Assembly: GCA_045546995.1 (NCBI GenBank)
Contig: JAZQDW010000047.1
Coordinates: 22,908 to 86,907, forward strand
DNA from: Firm-08 sp045546995
GTDB taxonomy: Bacteria > Bacillota > Clostridia > Oscillospirales > QAKW01
DNA: 64,000 bases
Direction: 5' to 3'
The notes below the pieces were generated by a model. That model was not told the origin of the DNA and did not search any database. It was given only the letters and a program-made list of their open reading frames with translations. Positions within the stretch are counted from its first letter, which is position 1, and each line of letters opens with the position of its first letter. Below are positions 1-8,325 of this stretch, piece by piece. Made by a program: the position numbers and the translations under genes.

Positions 1-551
1 TGATGGAGGTCATGGAGGAGTATCCCGTATTCGTCAAGCCCTGCTCGGCCGGCTCTTCGGTGGGCATCGGCAAGGCCAAAAACAAAGAGGAATTGATCGC
101 CGCCCTGCAGGAGGCCGCCCGTCACGACTTTAAGATCGTGGTGGAGGCCTTTATCGAGGGTCAGGAGGTGGAGGTTGCGGTGCTGGGCAGTCGCTTTGAC
201 CCCGTGGTCAGCTACCCCGGTGAGATCGCGCCCACCGCTGAATTTTACAGCTATGATGCCAAATATAACGACGACACCTCCGCGCTGTATATCCCCGCGC
301 GGCTGGAGCAATCGGTGATGGAGGAGCTGCGGCGCTATGCGGCCAAGATCTTCAAGGTATTGGATTGCGCCGGTATGAGCCGTGTGGACTTCTTTGCCAC
401 CAAAAACGGCATTTTGTTTAACGAGATCAACACCATTCCCGGACATACCGTGATCAGTATGTATCCCAAGCTGATGCAGGCCTACGGTATCGAGGGTAAG
501 GAATGTATGACCGCCCTGATCGAGGGCGCGTTGGAGAGAGGAATCGAGTAA
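1..551 (+). CDS. ddl: D-alanine--D-alanine ligase, C-terminal part (5' end outside window)
   Basis: This is the last ~182 codons of an ATP-grasp ligase that joins two D-alanines for peptidoglycan precursor synthesis in the cytoplasm. The visible part carries the ATP-grasp lysine segment FVKPCSAGSSVG near its beginning, the central acid-rich strand region, and the metal-binding FNEINTIPGHT motif near the end, all typical of Ddl. The N-terminal substrate domain is cut off by the window edge, so a D-Ala-D-Lac (Van-type) ligase cannot be formally excluded, but the neighbour murI favours ordinary cell-wall synthesis. The TAA stop shares its last A with the ATG of murI, so the two are translationally coupled in one operon continuing through argS. 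Confidence 0.9.
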   Translation, partial: MEVMEEYPVFVKPCSAGSSVGIGKAKNKEELIAALQEAARHDFKIVVEAFIEGQEVEVAVLGSRFDPVVSYPGEIAPTAEFYSYDAKYNDDTSALYIPARLEQSVMEELRRYAAKIFKVLDCAGMSRVDFFATKNGILFNEINTIPGHTVISMYPKLMQAYGIEGKECMTALIEGALERGIE

Positions 552-1348
552 TGCTGGGTGTGTTTGACAGTGGGCTGGGTGGCCTTTCCGCCGTAAAGGA
601 ATTGGCCAGATGTTTGCCCGCAGAGGACGTGGTATATTTCGGCGATACCGGACGGGTGCCGTACGGGACACGCTCGAAGAACACCATCATTAAATACGCC
701 CTGCAGGATGCACGATTTTTGATGACCCATCAGCCTAAGGCTATTCTGGTAGCCTGCGGTACCGTGTCCAGTGTGGCACTGGAGGCGTTGCAGGCGCAGT
801 TTGACGGCCCGGTAGTGGGCGTGGTGGAGCCGGCTGTCCGCGCGGCGCTGGCCGCCACCGGCAACAAGCGGATTGCCGTATTGGGTACTCCTGCCACCAT
901 TCGCAGTGGATCCTATGCAAAACTGCTGTGTCAGGGAGATGCCGACGTCAGCGTTAAGGGCATTCCCTGTCCCTTGTTTGTGCCGCTGGTGGAAAACGGA
1001 CACATCGATCCGGCCGATCCCATCGTGCAGGCCGCTGTGGCCCATTATTTGAAGGACGCTATGGATTTTGGGGCGGATACCATCATTCTGGGCTGTACCC
1101 ATTATCCGTTATTGCGGGCCGCCATCCGCGCCTGTGTGGGCGAGGGTGTGCATCTCATCGATGCGGCGGCGGAAGCGGCAAGATGTCTCAAGGACGTGCT
1201 GGCACAGCAACAGCTGCTGTCGGCCCGTGGCGGCGAGCAAAGCTTTTTTGTCTCGGACGCGCCGGAGAACTTTGCCGACACGGCCAAGGTATTTCTGGGG
1301 CATGATATTGAGAAAGCGGTAGAGCAAATTGACATCGAAAAGTATTAA
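551..1348 (+). CDS. murI: Glutamate racemase
   Basis: Converts L-glutamate to D-glutamate for peptidoglycan stem peptides. The ATG at 551 overlaps the ddl stop and gives MLGVFDSGLGGLSAV, the invariant MurI start; an in-frame start further upstream at 503 would only add ddl-overlapping residues without the family fold, so I reject it. Both catalytic cysteines are visible, one in VACGTVSSVAL and the second in ILGCTHYPLL. The 265-residue length is normal for the family. It lies in a ddl-murI-DUF1934-argS operon, and its last 20 bases overlap the next gene. Confidence 0.96.
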   Translation: MLGVFDSGLGGLSAVKELARCLPAEDVVYFGDTGRVPYGTRSKNTIIKYALQDARFLMTHQPKAILVACGTVSSVALEALQAQFDGPVVGVVEPAVRAALAATGNKRIAVLGTPATIRSGSYAKLLCQGDADVSVKGIPCPLFVPLVENGHIDPADPIVQAAVAHYLKDAMDFGADTIILGCTHYPLLRAAIRACVGEGVHLIDAAAEAARCLKDVLAQQQLLSARGGEQSFFVSDAPENFADTAKVFLGHDIEKAVEQIDIEKY

Positions 1349-1703
1349 GGTAAAGATCCGACTGAGCCTGACGCCGGTGGGAGAGCAACCCGAGGTGATT
1401 TTGACCGAGGGTACCCTCCTGGAACGGGAAGAAAAGAGTCTGGTGCAGTTTGAAGATCGGAGAATACAAATTGAAGCGGGGCGGGTGCTGATCCGTCAGC
1501 AATATCTGCTGGAGCTGCATCCGACGGAGGAAACAAAGCTGTTGTATCCCACCCCTTACGGAGAACTGAGTATGACGGTGCGCACCAACGTGCTGGAGGT
1601 TTCCACCGACCGGCGAAAGGTGGACGCCCTGTACGCCCTGTACACCAACGGTGAGATGATCCATAAGATCCGAATGAATTTGAAATTGGAGGAAATCAAG
1701 TGA
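1329..1703 (+). CDS. DUF1934 domain protein (YwiB-like)
   Basis: A 124-residue beta-rich protein of the DUF1934 family, a small lipocalin/calycin-like domain of unknown role that is widely found next to argS in Firmicutes. The only plausible start is the TTG at 1329, inside the end of murI; no ATG is available and the protein reads as full length from there. The family-typical regions are the early RLSLTPVGEQPEVI strand and the late LEVSTDRRKVDALYALYTNG segment. The stop overlaps the GTG of argS, consistent with operon membership and coupling. Function is unknown; the family assignment rests on sequence appearance and gene order. Confidence 0.85.
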   Translation: MTSKSIKVKIRLSLTPVGEQPEVILTEGTLLEREEKSLVQFEDRRIQIEAGRVLIRQQYLLELHPTEETKLLYPTPYGELSMTVRTNVLEVSTDRRKVDALYALYTNGEMIHKIRMNLKLEEIK

Positions 1704-3382
1704 ACAATCCCATTGCTTTTATTATGAACGCGTTATACGAGCAGATCCTGGCCGCCGCCAAGGCACTGCAGGCAGAGGGCGCTCTGCCCGAAGGCGAATT
1801 GGCGCCTTTTGACGTGGAGATTCCCAAGGACACCAAAAACGGTGATTTTTCCACCAACTTTGCCATGAAGCACGCACGCGTATTTCGTCTGAATCCCCGC
1901 GCCATCGGCGAAGCGATCGCCGTCCGTTTGCAGGGCGTGGAATACGTGGAACGGGTGGAGGTGGCCGGCGCCGGCTTTATTAACTTCGTAATGGCTCCCG
2001 CCTACTACGCCATGATTCTGGACAGCGTGGCGCAGATGGGTGAAAATTATGGTAAAAGCGAGCATTTCGGTCACGAAAAGGTGATGGTGGAGTTCGTTTC
2101 CGCCAACCCCACCGGACCGATGCATATGGGCAACGCCCGCGGCGGTATCATCGGTGACTGTCTGGCCTCCCTTTTGGATTGGGCCGGCGCTGACGTGCAC
2201 AGAGAATTTTACGTCAACGATGCCGGTAATCAGGTGTCGCTGTTCGGTAAATCCCTGTACGTCCGTCTGCAACAGCTGCTCAACGGTGAGGATTGTATGG
2301 AGTTTCCCGAGGATGGTTATCACGGGGATGACATCAAGGTGTTGGCGGCCGAATTTGCCGCTGCCCATCCCGATGCCGGCTCGATGACGGCCGAGGACGT
2401 GACGGCGCAGATGGTCGCCTTCGGTCTGGAAAAAAATATTGCCCGGATGCAGGATGATCTGGGACGCTATAAAATCCAATATGACGAGTGGTTCAGAGAG
2501 AGCCGTCTGCACAACAGCGGCTACGTTGCCGAAACGGTCGCCATTTTGGAGGAAAAAGGCGCTTTGTATGAGAAAGAGGGCGCCAAGTGGTTTAAGGCCA
2601 CCGAATACGGCTATGAAAAGGACGAAGTGTTGGTGAAGGCCAACGGATTTTATACCTATTTTGCCGTAGATATCGCCTACCACCGGCACAAGTTTGTGGA
2701 AAGGGACTTCGACCGTGTTATTGACGTGTTCGGCGCCGATCATCACGGCCATACCCTGCGGTTCTGGGCCGCTATGCGTGCGTTGGGATTGGACGAAAAC
2801 AGACTGCAGTTCGTGCTGATGCAGCTGGTACGCCTGATGCGGGACGGTGAGGTCGTCCGCATGAGTAAGCGTACGGGTAAAAGCATCACCCTGTCCGATC
2901 TGCTGGAGGAGATCCCGGTGGATGCCGCCCGTTTCTTCTTTAACAGTCGCGCCAGCGATACCACCATGGATTTCGATTTGGCGTTGGCCACCCGTCAGGA
3001 CAGCGAAAACCCCCTGTATTACGTACAGTATGCCCATGCCAGAATCTGCTCCATCCTGCGCAATCTGGAGGAAAACGGCATTGTTTACAGCGGTGCGCCG
3101 GATTATACGCTGTTGGCCACCGATGCGGAAAAGGATCTGATCCGTCAGATCGCTGCCCTGCCGCAGGAGATCGTTTCGGCGGCGGAGGCAAGAGAGCCTT
3201 CCCGTATCACCGCCTACTGCGAGAGTTTGGCGGCCGCCTTCCATAAGTTCTACAACTGCTGTCCCATCAAGACAGAGGAGGGCGCCCTGCGGGATGCCAG
3301 AATCGGGTTGTGCTACGCCGCAAGACAGACGTTGAAAAACTCGCTGGCGCTGATGAATATCTCTGCGCCGGAGAAAATGTAA
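1700..3382 (+). CDS. argS: Arginyl-tRNA synthetase
   Basis: Class I aminoacyl-tRNA synthetase charging tRNA-Arg, 560 residues, the usual length. The GTG at 1700 is chosen because a GGAGG lies about 8 bases upstream. The HIGH-type motif reads H142-M-G-N145 within SANPTGPMHMGNARGG, and the KMSKS-type loop is RMSKRTGKS around residue 388. The N-terminal Arg-tRNA add-on domain (first ~90 residues) and the C-terminal anticodon-binding DALR helices (ending about residue 560) are both present. Last gene of the ddl-murI-DUF1934-argS operon. A tRNA-Arg(ACG) gene lies elsewhere in this window. Confidence 0.97.
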   Translation: MNNPIAFIMNALYEQILAAAKALQAEGALPEGELAPFDVEIPKDTKNGDFSTNFAMKHARVFRLNPRAIGEAIAVRLQGVEYVERVEVAGAGFINFVMAPAYYAMILDSVAQMGENYGKSEHFGHEKVMVEFVSANPTGPMHMGNARGGIIGDCLASLLDWAGADVHREFYVNDAGNQVSLFGKSLYVRLQQLLNGEDCMEFPEDGYHGDDIKVLAAEFAAAHPDAGSMTAEDVTAQMVAFGLEKNIARMQDDLGRYKIQYDEWFRESRLHNSGYVAETVAILEEKGALYEKEGAKWFKATEYGYEKDEVLVKANGFYTYFAVDIAYHRHKFVERDFDRVIDVFGADHHGHTLRFWAAMRALGLDENRLQFVLMQLVRLMRDGEVVRMSKRTGKSITLSDLLEEIPVDAARFFFNSRASDTTMDFDLALATRQDSENPLYYVQYAHARICSILRNLEENGIVYSGAPDYTLLATDAEKDLIRQIAALPQEIVSAAEAREPSRITAYCESLAAAFHKFYNCCPIKTEEGALRDARIGLCYAARQTLKNSLALMNISAPEKM

Positions 3383-3390
3383 TATTCTGT

Positions 3391-3416
3391 AAAAAAAGAA
3401 CGAAAAATGTTCTTTA
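3391..3416 (+). terminator. Possible weak terminator after argS
   Basis: AAAGAAC and GTTCTTT form a short stem with an AT loop, followed by ATTTCC. The stem is short and AT-rich, so read-through into murA is possible. Confidence 0.4.
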
Positions 3417-3441
3417 TTTCCTGCGTTTTCTATGGTATAAT
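3413..3441 (+). promoter_or_regulatory. Candidate sigma-A promoter of murA
   Basis: A perfect TATAAT lies at 3436-3441, about 70 bases before the murA ATG, with only a weak -35 hexamer (TTTATT, 17-base spacing). Inferred from position and the -10 match. Confidence 0.5.
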
Positions 3442-3511
3442 AAATATCAGAGAAAAAACCGTTTGATAATTCTACTTTGATTAGTTTGATATATATGGGG
3501 GAGAGGCGACA

Positions 3512-4780
3512 ATGAACAAATTTAAAGTTCAAGGACCGGTCAGCCTGCGGGGAGAGGTTACGATCTCCGGCGCTAAAAATGCGGCGGTGGCAATTTTGCC
3601 TGCCGCGATGCTGGTGGATGGCGTTTGCATCATTGAAAACGTACCGAAAATCAGCGACGTTTACAATTTGATCGATATCATGAATGCGCTGGGCGCCGTA
3701 ACCGAATGGGACGGCAATACCCTGCGTGTGGACAGTAAAAATATCCGTGGTTTTACCGTAGATGGCGAAATGGCGCAGAAATGCAGAGCATCCTATTATT
3801 TTATGGGCGCGCTGTTGGGTCGATTCGGCAAATGCGTGGTGCCCTATCCCGGCGGCTGTTCGTTGGGGGAGCGCCCCATCGATCTGCATCTCAACGCCTT
3901 TAAGGCGATGGGCTCTTCGATCATGGATGATGAGATGGCCGGCATTGTGGAATGTACGGCAACCACCCAGCTGAGCGGGGCGGAATTCCGCTTTACCAAG
4001 GTCAGCGTGGGCGCCACCATCAACGCCATGCTTTGCGCCTGTAAGGCCAAGGGGATCACCATTTTGAAAAACGTGGCTAAGGAGCCCCACGTGGTTGACG
4101 TGGCCAACTTCTTAAATTCCATGGGCGCCAGCGTCAGCGGCGCCGGTACCAACACCATCAAGATCCGTGGCGTTGCCCGTCTGGGCGGCGGCGCGTATAC
4201 CGTCATTCCCGATCAGATCGAGGCGGGTACGTATATGCTGGCCGCGGCGGCCACCCGGGGTGACATTTTGGTCAAAGACGTTATCCCCAAGCATATGGAG
4301 TGTATCACGGACAAGCTGTTGGAAATGGGCTTTGGTGTGGAGGAATTTGACGATTCCATTCGTGTTTATTACGACGGAGGTGAGTTGAATCCCACAGAGG
4401 TGGTCACCTCGCCTTATCCCGGTTTTCCCACGGATATGCAGTCCCAGATGGGTGTGCTGATGGCCACCGTCAAGGGCACCAGCGAAATTGTGGAGCGTAT
4501 CTGGAAAAACCGTTTCCGTTACACTGACGAGCTGTACCGTATGGGAGCCGACATCACGGTGGAAAATAAAGAGCGCGCTATCATCAAGGGGGGTAAGCCG
4601 TTGCGGGGCACCTCCATTCACGCTTGCGATCTGCGGGCCGGCGCGGCGCTCATCATTGCCGCCTGCGCGGCGCAGGGCGTGACCTATATGGATGAAATCG
4701 AATACGTCGAGCGGGGATACGAGGACGTGGTAAAGAAATTCCGTTCCCTGGGCGCCGATATTGAAAAAATTGAAGAGTAA
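3512..4780 (+). CDS. murA: UDP-N-acetylglucosamine 1-carboxyvinyltransferase
   Basis: First committed step of peptidoglycan synthesis: transfers enolpyruvate from PEP to UDP-GlcNAc. The 422-residue EPSP-synthase-type inside-out barrel is complete. K22 and N23 in SGAKNAAV bind substrate, and the catalytic, fosfomycin-reactive cysteine is C116 in PGGCSLGERPID. PTDMQSQMG and the RYTDELYRMGADI segment are also diagnostic. A GGGGGAGAGG ribosome site precedes the ATG. It stands alone between its own promoter and a strong terminator. Many Firmicutes have two MurA paralogues; which one this is cannot be told from the window. Confidence 0.96.
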   Translation: MNKFKVQGPVSLRGEVTISGAKNAAVAILPAAMLVDGVCIIENVPKISDVYNLIDIMNALGAVTEWDGNTLRVDSKNIRGFTVDGEMAQKCRASYYFMGALLGRFGKCVVPYPGGCSLGERPIDLHLNAFKAMGSSIMDDEMAGIVECTATTQLSGAEFRFTKVSVGATINAMLCACKAKGITILKNVAKEPHVVDVANFLNSMGASVSGAGTNTIKIRGVARLGGGAYTVIPDQIEAGTYMLAAAATRGDILVKDVIPKHMECITDKLLEMGFGVEEFDDSIRVYYDGGELNPTEVVTSPYPGFPTDMQSQMGVLMATVKGTSEIVERIWKNRFRYTDELYRMGADITVENKERAIIKGGKPLRGTSIHACDLRAGAALIIAACAAQGVTYMDEIEYVERGYEDVVKKFRSLGADIEKIEE

Positions 4781-4826
4781 AAAAAGGCGGAGATTTTTTT
4801 AAAAATTCTCCGCTTTTTATTTTTTA
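4781..4826 (+). terminator. Rho-independent terminator of murA
   Basis: GCGGAGA at 4787 pairs with TCTCCGC at 4807, followed by TTTTTATTTTTT. A-rich sequence on the left flank makes it potentially bidirectional. Confidence 0.85.
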
Positions 4827-4833
4827 AAAACGA

Positions 4834-4862
4834 TTGACTTTTGCGTGTGGAAATATTAGAAT
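4834..4862 (+). promoter_or_regulatory. Sigma-A promoter of the MFS-dut unit
   Basis: TTGACT at 4834-4839, 17-base spacer, TAGAAT at 4857-4862; the gene starts 33 bases downstream. Confidence 0.7.
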
Positions 4863-4894
4863 AAGGCGAGTCTGAAAATATAAGGAGCGGGATT

Positions 4895-6172
4895 ATGGAC
4901 GGCAAAGATTATAGACGCAGTAGGCTGTTGTATCATATCGAAGCGGCGCTGGAATATCTGATTGCTTTATTGTTCTCGGGGTCCTTTTTGGCATATCTTA
5001 CGGCATCGCTGGGCATCAGCGACTCGCTGACCGGTATTATCTCGTCTATTATTTCACTGGGTTGTCTGTTTCAGCTGTTGGCTGTGCTGATCCGTCGCAA
5101 AAGCGTCAAGCGGATCGTAATGTGGCTGAGCATTTTAAACCAGACCCTCTTTATGCTGTTGTATCTGTTGCCGCTGGGGGATTTCGTGCCCGGACAGGTG
5201 AAGGTCGCGCTGTTTGTGGTGATGATTATCGGCGCCTACCTTTTGTATAACCTTGCTTTTCCAAAAAAGATCAGCTGGCTGATGAGTTTGGTGCCCGATG
5301 CCGAGCGCGGAAAATTTACCGCCATCAAGGAGATCATTTCGTTGAGCGTGGGCATTGCCTTTACCTTGGGAATGGGCGAGGTGGTGGATCGCTTTGATGC
5401 GGCCGGTAATTCCCGGGGCGCATTTATCACCGGCGCGGTTACCATTTTCGTGTTGATGGTCCTGCATACGTTGTGTATGGGCTTTTCCATCGAGCCGGTG
5501 GATAAGGATCATCCCACGCCCCGCCTGCGGGAGGGCATCCGACGGATCTGGGAAAATCGGCAGATGCGCAGCGTGGTGGTCGTATTTTTGTTGTATCATC
5601 TGGCCGCCGGCAGTTCGTCCCCTTTTTACGGCTCGTATCAAATCAAGGAATTGGGTCTTTCCCAGGCGGTGGTTTGGATTTTGGCCGCCTGCGGCAGTCT
5701 GGTTCGCGCATTGGTGTCCGTTCCTATGGGAAAATTTGCCGATAAAATGGGCTTTGCAAAAATATTGCGTTTTTGTTTGATGATCTTCGGCGTTTCCTTT
5801 TTGTGTATCACTGTGGCAACTCCTTCAAACGGATTGGTCTGTTTTTTACTGTACTATATTTTCACCGGCGTCGCTATGAGCGGTATCGGCTCGGCCATGA
5901 TGAATTTGGTATTTGATTACGTACAGTTGGAGGAGCGTGCCGACGCTTTGGCTGTTACCCAGGCGGTGGGCGGTGTGGCCGGCTTTTGCACTACGCTGTG
6001 CGTCAGCCCGCTGGTGAGCCTCATTCAAAATGACGGAAACCGTTTTTGGGGGATCCCCATCTATGCCCAGCAGGTAACGGCGATCATTGCCATCGTATTT
6101 ACCCTGGTGACCCTGTGTTATCTTCATTTTGCTATTATCCGTAAACAAGAGAAAGAAGGAAAAAACGTATGA
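4895..6172 (+). CDS. MFS transporter, substrate unknown
   Basis: A 425-residue integral membrane protein with about twelve hydrophobic segments and the even spacing of major facilitator superfamily carriers. The cytoplasmic loop around residues 125-140 has a basic/acidic signature (AFPKKISWLMSLVPDAERGK) and the second half begins with LGLSQAVVWILAACGSLVRALVS. AAGGAG precedes the ATG. Nothing in the sequence names a substrate; drug or sugar efflux are both possible. It overlaps dut by four bases (ATGA), so the two are co-translated, although they have no obvious functional link. Confidence 0.8.
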   Translation: MDGKDYRRSRLLYHIEAALEYLIALLFSGSFLAYLTASLGISDSLTGIISSIISLGCLFQLLAVLIRRKSVKRIVMWLSILNQTLFMLLYLLPLGDFVPGQVKVALFVVMIIGAYLLYNLAFPKKISWLMSLVPDAERGKFTAIKEIISLSVGIAFTLGMGEVVDRFDAAGNSRGAFITGAVTIFVLMVLHTLCMGFSIEPVDKDHPTPRLREGIRRIWENRQMRSVVVVFLLYHLAAGSSSPFYGSYQIKELGLSQAVVWILAACGSLVRALVSVPMGKFADKMGFAKILRFCLMIFGVSFLCITVATPSNGLVCFLLYYIFTGVAMSGIGSAMMNLVFDYVQLEERADALAVTQAVGGVAGFCTTLCVSPLVSLIQNDGNRFWGIPIYAQQVTAIIAIVFTLVTLCYLHFAIIRKQEKEGKNV

Positions 6173-6600
6173 AAATTCCGGTAAAAAAATTACATCCCGA
6201 TGCCTCTCTGCCCACCCTTGGCTCCGCCCTGGCGGCTGGCGCAGATCTGTACGCGCTGGAGGCGCTGACCATCGCCGGAGGAGAGACAAAATTGATCCAT
6301 ACCGGCATTGCGCTGGAAATTCCGCAGGGATACGGCGGCTTTATCTTTGCCCGCAGTGGACTGGCCACCAAACGGCATTTGGCGCCCGCCAATAAGGTGG
6401 GCGTGGTGGATGCTGACTATCGGGGCGAAATTATGGTTGCACTGCACAATCATGGCACTGAACAGCAGACGGTCGAAAAAGGGGAAAGAGTGGCGCAGAT
6501 GGTCATTTTGCCCTTCCTGGCGGCAGAATATTTCGAAACGGAAGCGCTCAGCGATACCGAACGCGGCGAAAAGGGTTTTGGCTCCAGCGGAAGAAAATAA
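6169..6600 (+). CDS. dut: dUTP diphosphatase
   Basis: Hydrolyses dUTP to dUMP, keeping uracil out of DNA and feeding dTMP synthesis. The 143-residue length and five-motif pattern fit the homotrimeric dUTPase family: GADLYA early, ARSGLATK, the uracil-binding hairpin GVVDADYRGE, ERVAQMVI, and the C-terminal arginine/glycine arm RGEKGFGSSGRK. The start overlaps the MFS stop. It is followed at once by a terminator, so it ends its transcription unit. Confidence 0.95.
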   Translation: MKIPVKKLHPDASLPTLGSALAAGADLYALEALTIAGGETKLIHTGIALEIPQGYGGFIFARSGLATKRHLAPANKVGVVDADYRGEIMVALHNHGTEQQTVEKGERVAQMVILPFLAAEYFETEALSDTERGEKGFGSSGRK

Positions 6601-6602
6601 AC

Positions 6603-6654
6603 AAAGCGTGGTGGTTGATCCTCTTATGAGGGCATCCTTGCCACGCTTTTTCTT
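6603..6654 (+). terminator. Rho-independent terminator of dut
   Basis: AAAGCGTGG (6603) pairs with CCACGCTTT (6641), followed by TTTCTTT; the loop is long (~29 bases). Confidence 0.8.
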
Positions 6655-6705
6655 TGCACGAAGGAAAAAAATTACAGGAAACTTACGCATTTAATAATTC
6701 TTTAA

Positions 6706-6734
6706 TAGATTTTTTGTGTAAATACCAGTATAAT
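6706..6734 (+). promoter_or_regulatory. Candidate promoter of the DegV/two-component unit
   Basis: A perfect TATAAT at 6729-6734 lies 30 bases before the DegV start; the -35 region (TAGATT at 17-base spacing) is poor. Confidence 0.5.
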
Positions 6735-6763
6735 AGAATCAACAAGAAAAAGGAGGGACAGCA

Positions 6764-7630
6764 TTGGCTGATTTTAAACTATTGATCGAAACCGGGACCG
6801 ATCTGTCCCGTAAATATATTATGCAAGAGGAAAATCTGGCGGTGATGCCGCTGGATTTGATCATTGACGGCAAGGAATACAAGCAAGATCCGTTGCATCC
6901 GCAGATGCTTACCCCCGTCTTTTACGACAAACAGCGCAGAGGAATGAAGGGGGAGATCACGGCGTTGCACTCCCATCAGATCGAGGCGTATATGCAGCCC
7001 ATTCTGGAGCTGGGCAAGGATATTTTATATCTGGGACTGGCCGACCATATGGGTGGTAATCTGGCGGCGGCGCGGCAGGCGCGGGAAACGATGCTGCAGC
7101 AGTATCCTGACCGACAGATCGGCATCGTGGATACCGGCTGTGTTTCGTTGGGTCAGGGTTTGCTGGTACAATACTGTAACGAATATCTCAAAGCGGGACA
7201 CACGCTGGAGGAAACCCGATGCTTTGTGGAGGAAAAGGCGAAGCAGGTGCATCATCTGTTTATGGTAGATCGGCCCAAATATTTGCGACGCAGTAAGGTG
7301 ATCGGGCCGTTGACCGGGATCTGGGAACAGCTTTTTGGCATCAAACCGATCTATCAGATCAATCAAAACGGACAAATGACCATCGCCAAAAAGCCGCGGG
7401 GTAAGGAAAAGGCCTTTTTACAGATGGCCGATCAGGTGGCCCGCCAATGGACGGGCGGCAAAATTTACATTGCTCACGCCGATACTTTGAGTGACGCCGG
7501 CAAACTGAAGGCGATGCTCCAAAAACGGAAAATAGCGACGGAAATAGAGATCGGCGATATCGGGCCGGCCATCGGATTGCGATGCGGCGCCGGCACAGTG
7601 GCTGTTTTTTATGAAGGAGAGAAACGATGA
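6764..7630 (+). CDS. DegV family fatty-acid-binding protein
   Basis: DegV/FakB-type protein of 288 residues. Members bind a long-chain fatty acid and present it to a fatty-acid kinase (FakA) for phosphorylation; the partner is not in this window. The N-terminus LLIETGTDLSRKY matches the family's (S/T)-rich loop, with a threonine where FakB has the ligand-contacting Ser/Thr, followed by VMPLDLIIDGKEY. The start is the TTG at 6764, supported by AGGAGG seven bases upstream. The stop overlaps the response-regulator ATG, so it forms an operon with the two-component genes, which is not a common pairing. Confidence 0.88.
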   Translation: MADFKLLIETGTDLSRKYIMQEENLAVMPLDLIIDGKEYKQDPLHPQMLTPVFYDKQRRGMKGEITALHSHQIEAYMQPILELGKDILYLGLADHMGGNLAAARQARETMLQQYPDRQIGIVDTGCVSLGQGLLVQYCNEYLKAGHTLEETRCFVEEKAKQVHHLFMVDRPKYLRRSKVIGPLTGIWEQLFGIKPIYQINQNGQMTIAKKPRGKEKAFLQMADQVARQWTGGKIYIAHADTLSDAGKLKAMLQKRKIATEIEIGDIGPAIGLRCGAGTVAVFYEGEKR

Positions 7631-8325
7631 CGTATAGGATATTGATTGCAGAGGATGAAAATTCCATTGCCCGATTGTTGGAGTTGGAACTGCAACGAGA
7701 GGGGTTTGCGGCGGATATCTTTTACGATGGGGAAAGTGCCCTGCAGGCGGCATTGGGCGGCGGATACGATCTGCTGTTGTTGGATATTATGATGCCGAAG
7801 ATGGACGGTATTGCCGTGCTGCGCGCCGTGCGGGAGCACAGTGACGTACCCGTTATTATGCTGACCGCCAAAGGCGCGCTGGAGGACAAGGTCAACGTAT
7901 TGGGGCTGGGGGCGGACGATTATATCGTTAAACCCTTTATGATGCCTGAGGTGACGGCGCGCATCCGTTCGGCTTTGCGACGGACAGGTACCGTCAAGGC
8001 TGACCGTGCGGTATTGCAAAACGGCAAATTGAGCGTGGATCGTTCCACCTATACCGTCAGCTATGACGGCAATGCCCTGGAACTGACCAAAAAAGAGTAC
8101 GAGTTGGTATGTTATTTTATGGAGCATCTGGGCAAGGTTTGCTCCCGGCAGGAGATCATTAAGGACGTATGGGGCTTTGATTATATCGGTGACACCAATC
8201 TCATTGACGTATATATCCGCTATCTGCGCAGTAAGATCGACAACGTGTACGATACCTGCTTTTTTAAAACGATGCGCGGATTTGGCTATGTGATGGAGGA
8301 GCAGGACGATGCAGAAGAGCGATAA
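7627..8325 (+). CDS. Response regulator, OmpR/PhoB type
   Basis: A 232-residue two-domain regulator. The receiver domain (1-120) has the acidic pair E9-D10, phospho-acceptor D53, T80 and K102 (IVKPF). The C-terminal winged helix (about 130-228) shows ELTKKEYELVCYFMEH and the recognition segment DTNLIDVYIRYLRSKID. It overlaps degV by four bases and the histidine kinase gene by seventeen, so the three genes form one unit. Target genes are not evident from the window. Confidence 0.93.
   Translation: MTYRILIAEDENSIARLLELELQREGFAADIFYDGESALQAALGGGYDLLLLDIMMPKMDGIAVLRAVREHSDVPVIMLTAKGALEDKVNVLGLGADDYIVKPFMMPEVTARIRSALRRTGTVKADRAVLQNGKLSVDRSTYTVSYDGNALELTKKEYELVCYFMEHLGKVCSRQEIIKDVWGFDYIGDTNLIDVYIRYLRSKIDNVYDTCFFKTMRGFGYVMEEQDDAEER

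Noticed and set aside
1733..4090. A 785-codon minus-strand frame spanning argS and murA
   Set aside because: It crosses the argS-murA intergenic region with its promoter and runs opposite two unmistakable housekeeping genes; no motif or start site supports it.
3512..4780. murA as aroA (EPSP synthase)
   Set aside because: The C116 motif PGGCSLGERPID and K22-N23 are specific for MurA.
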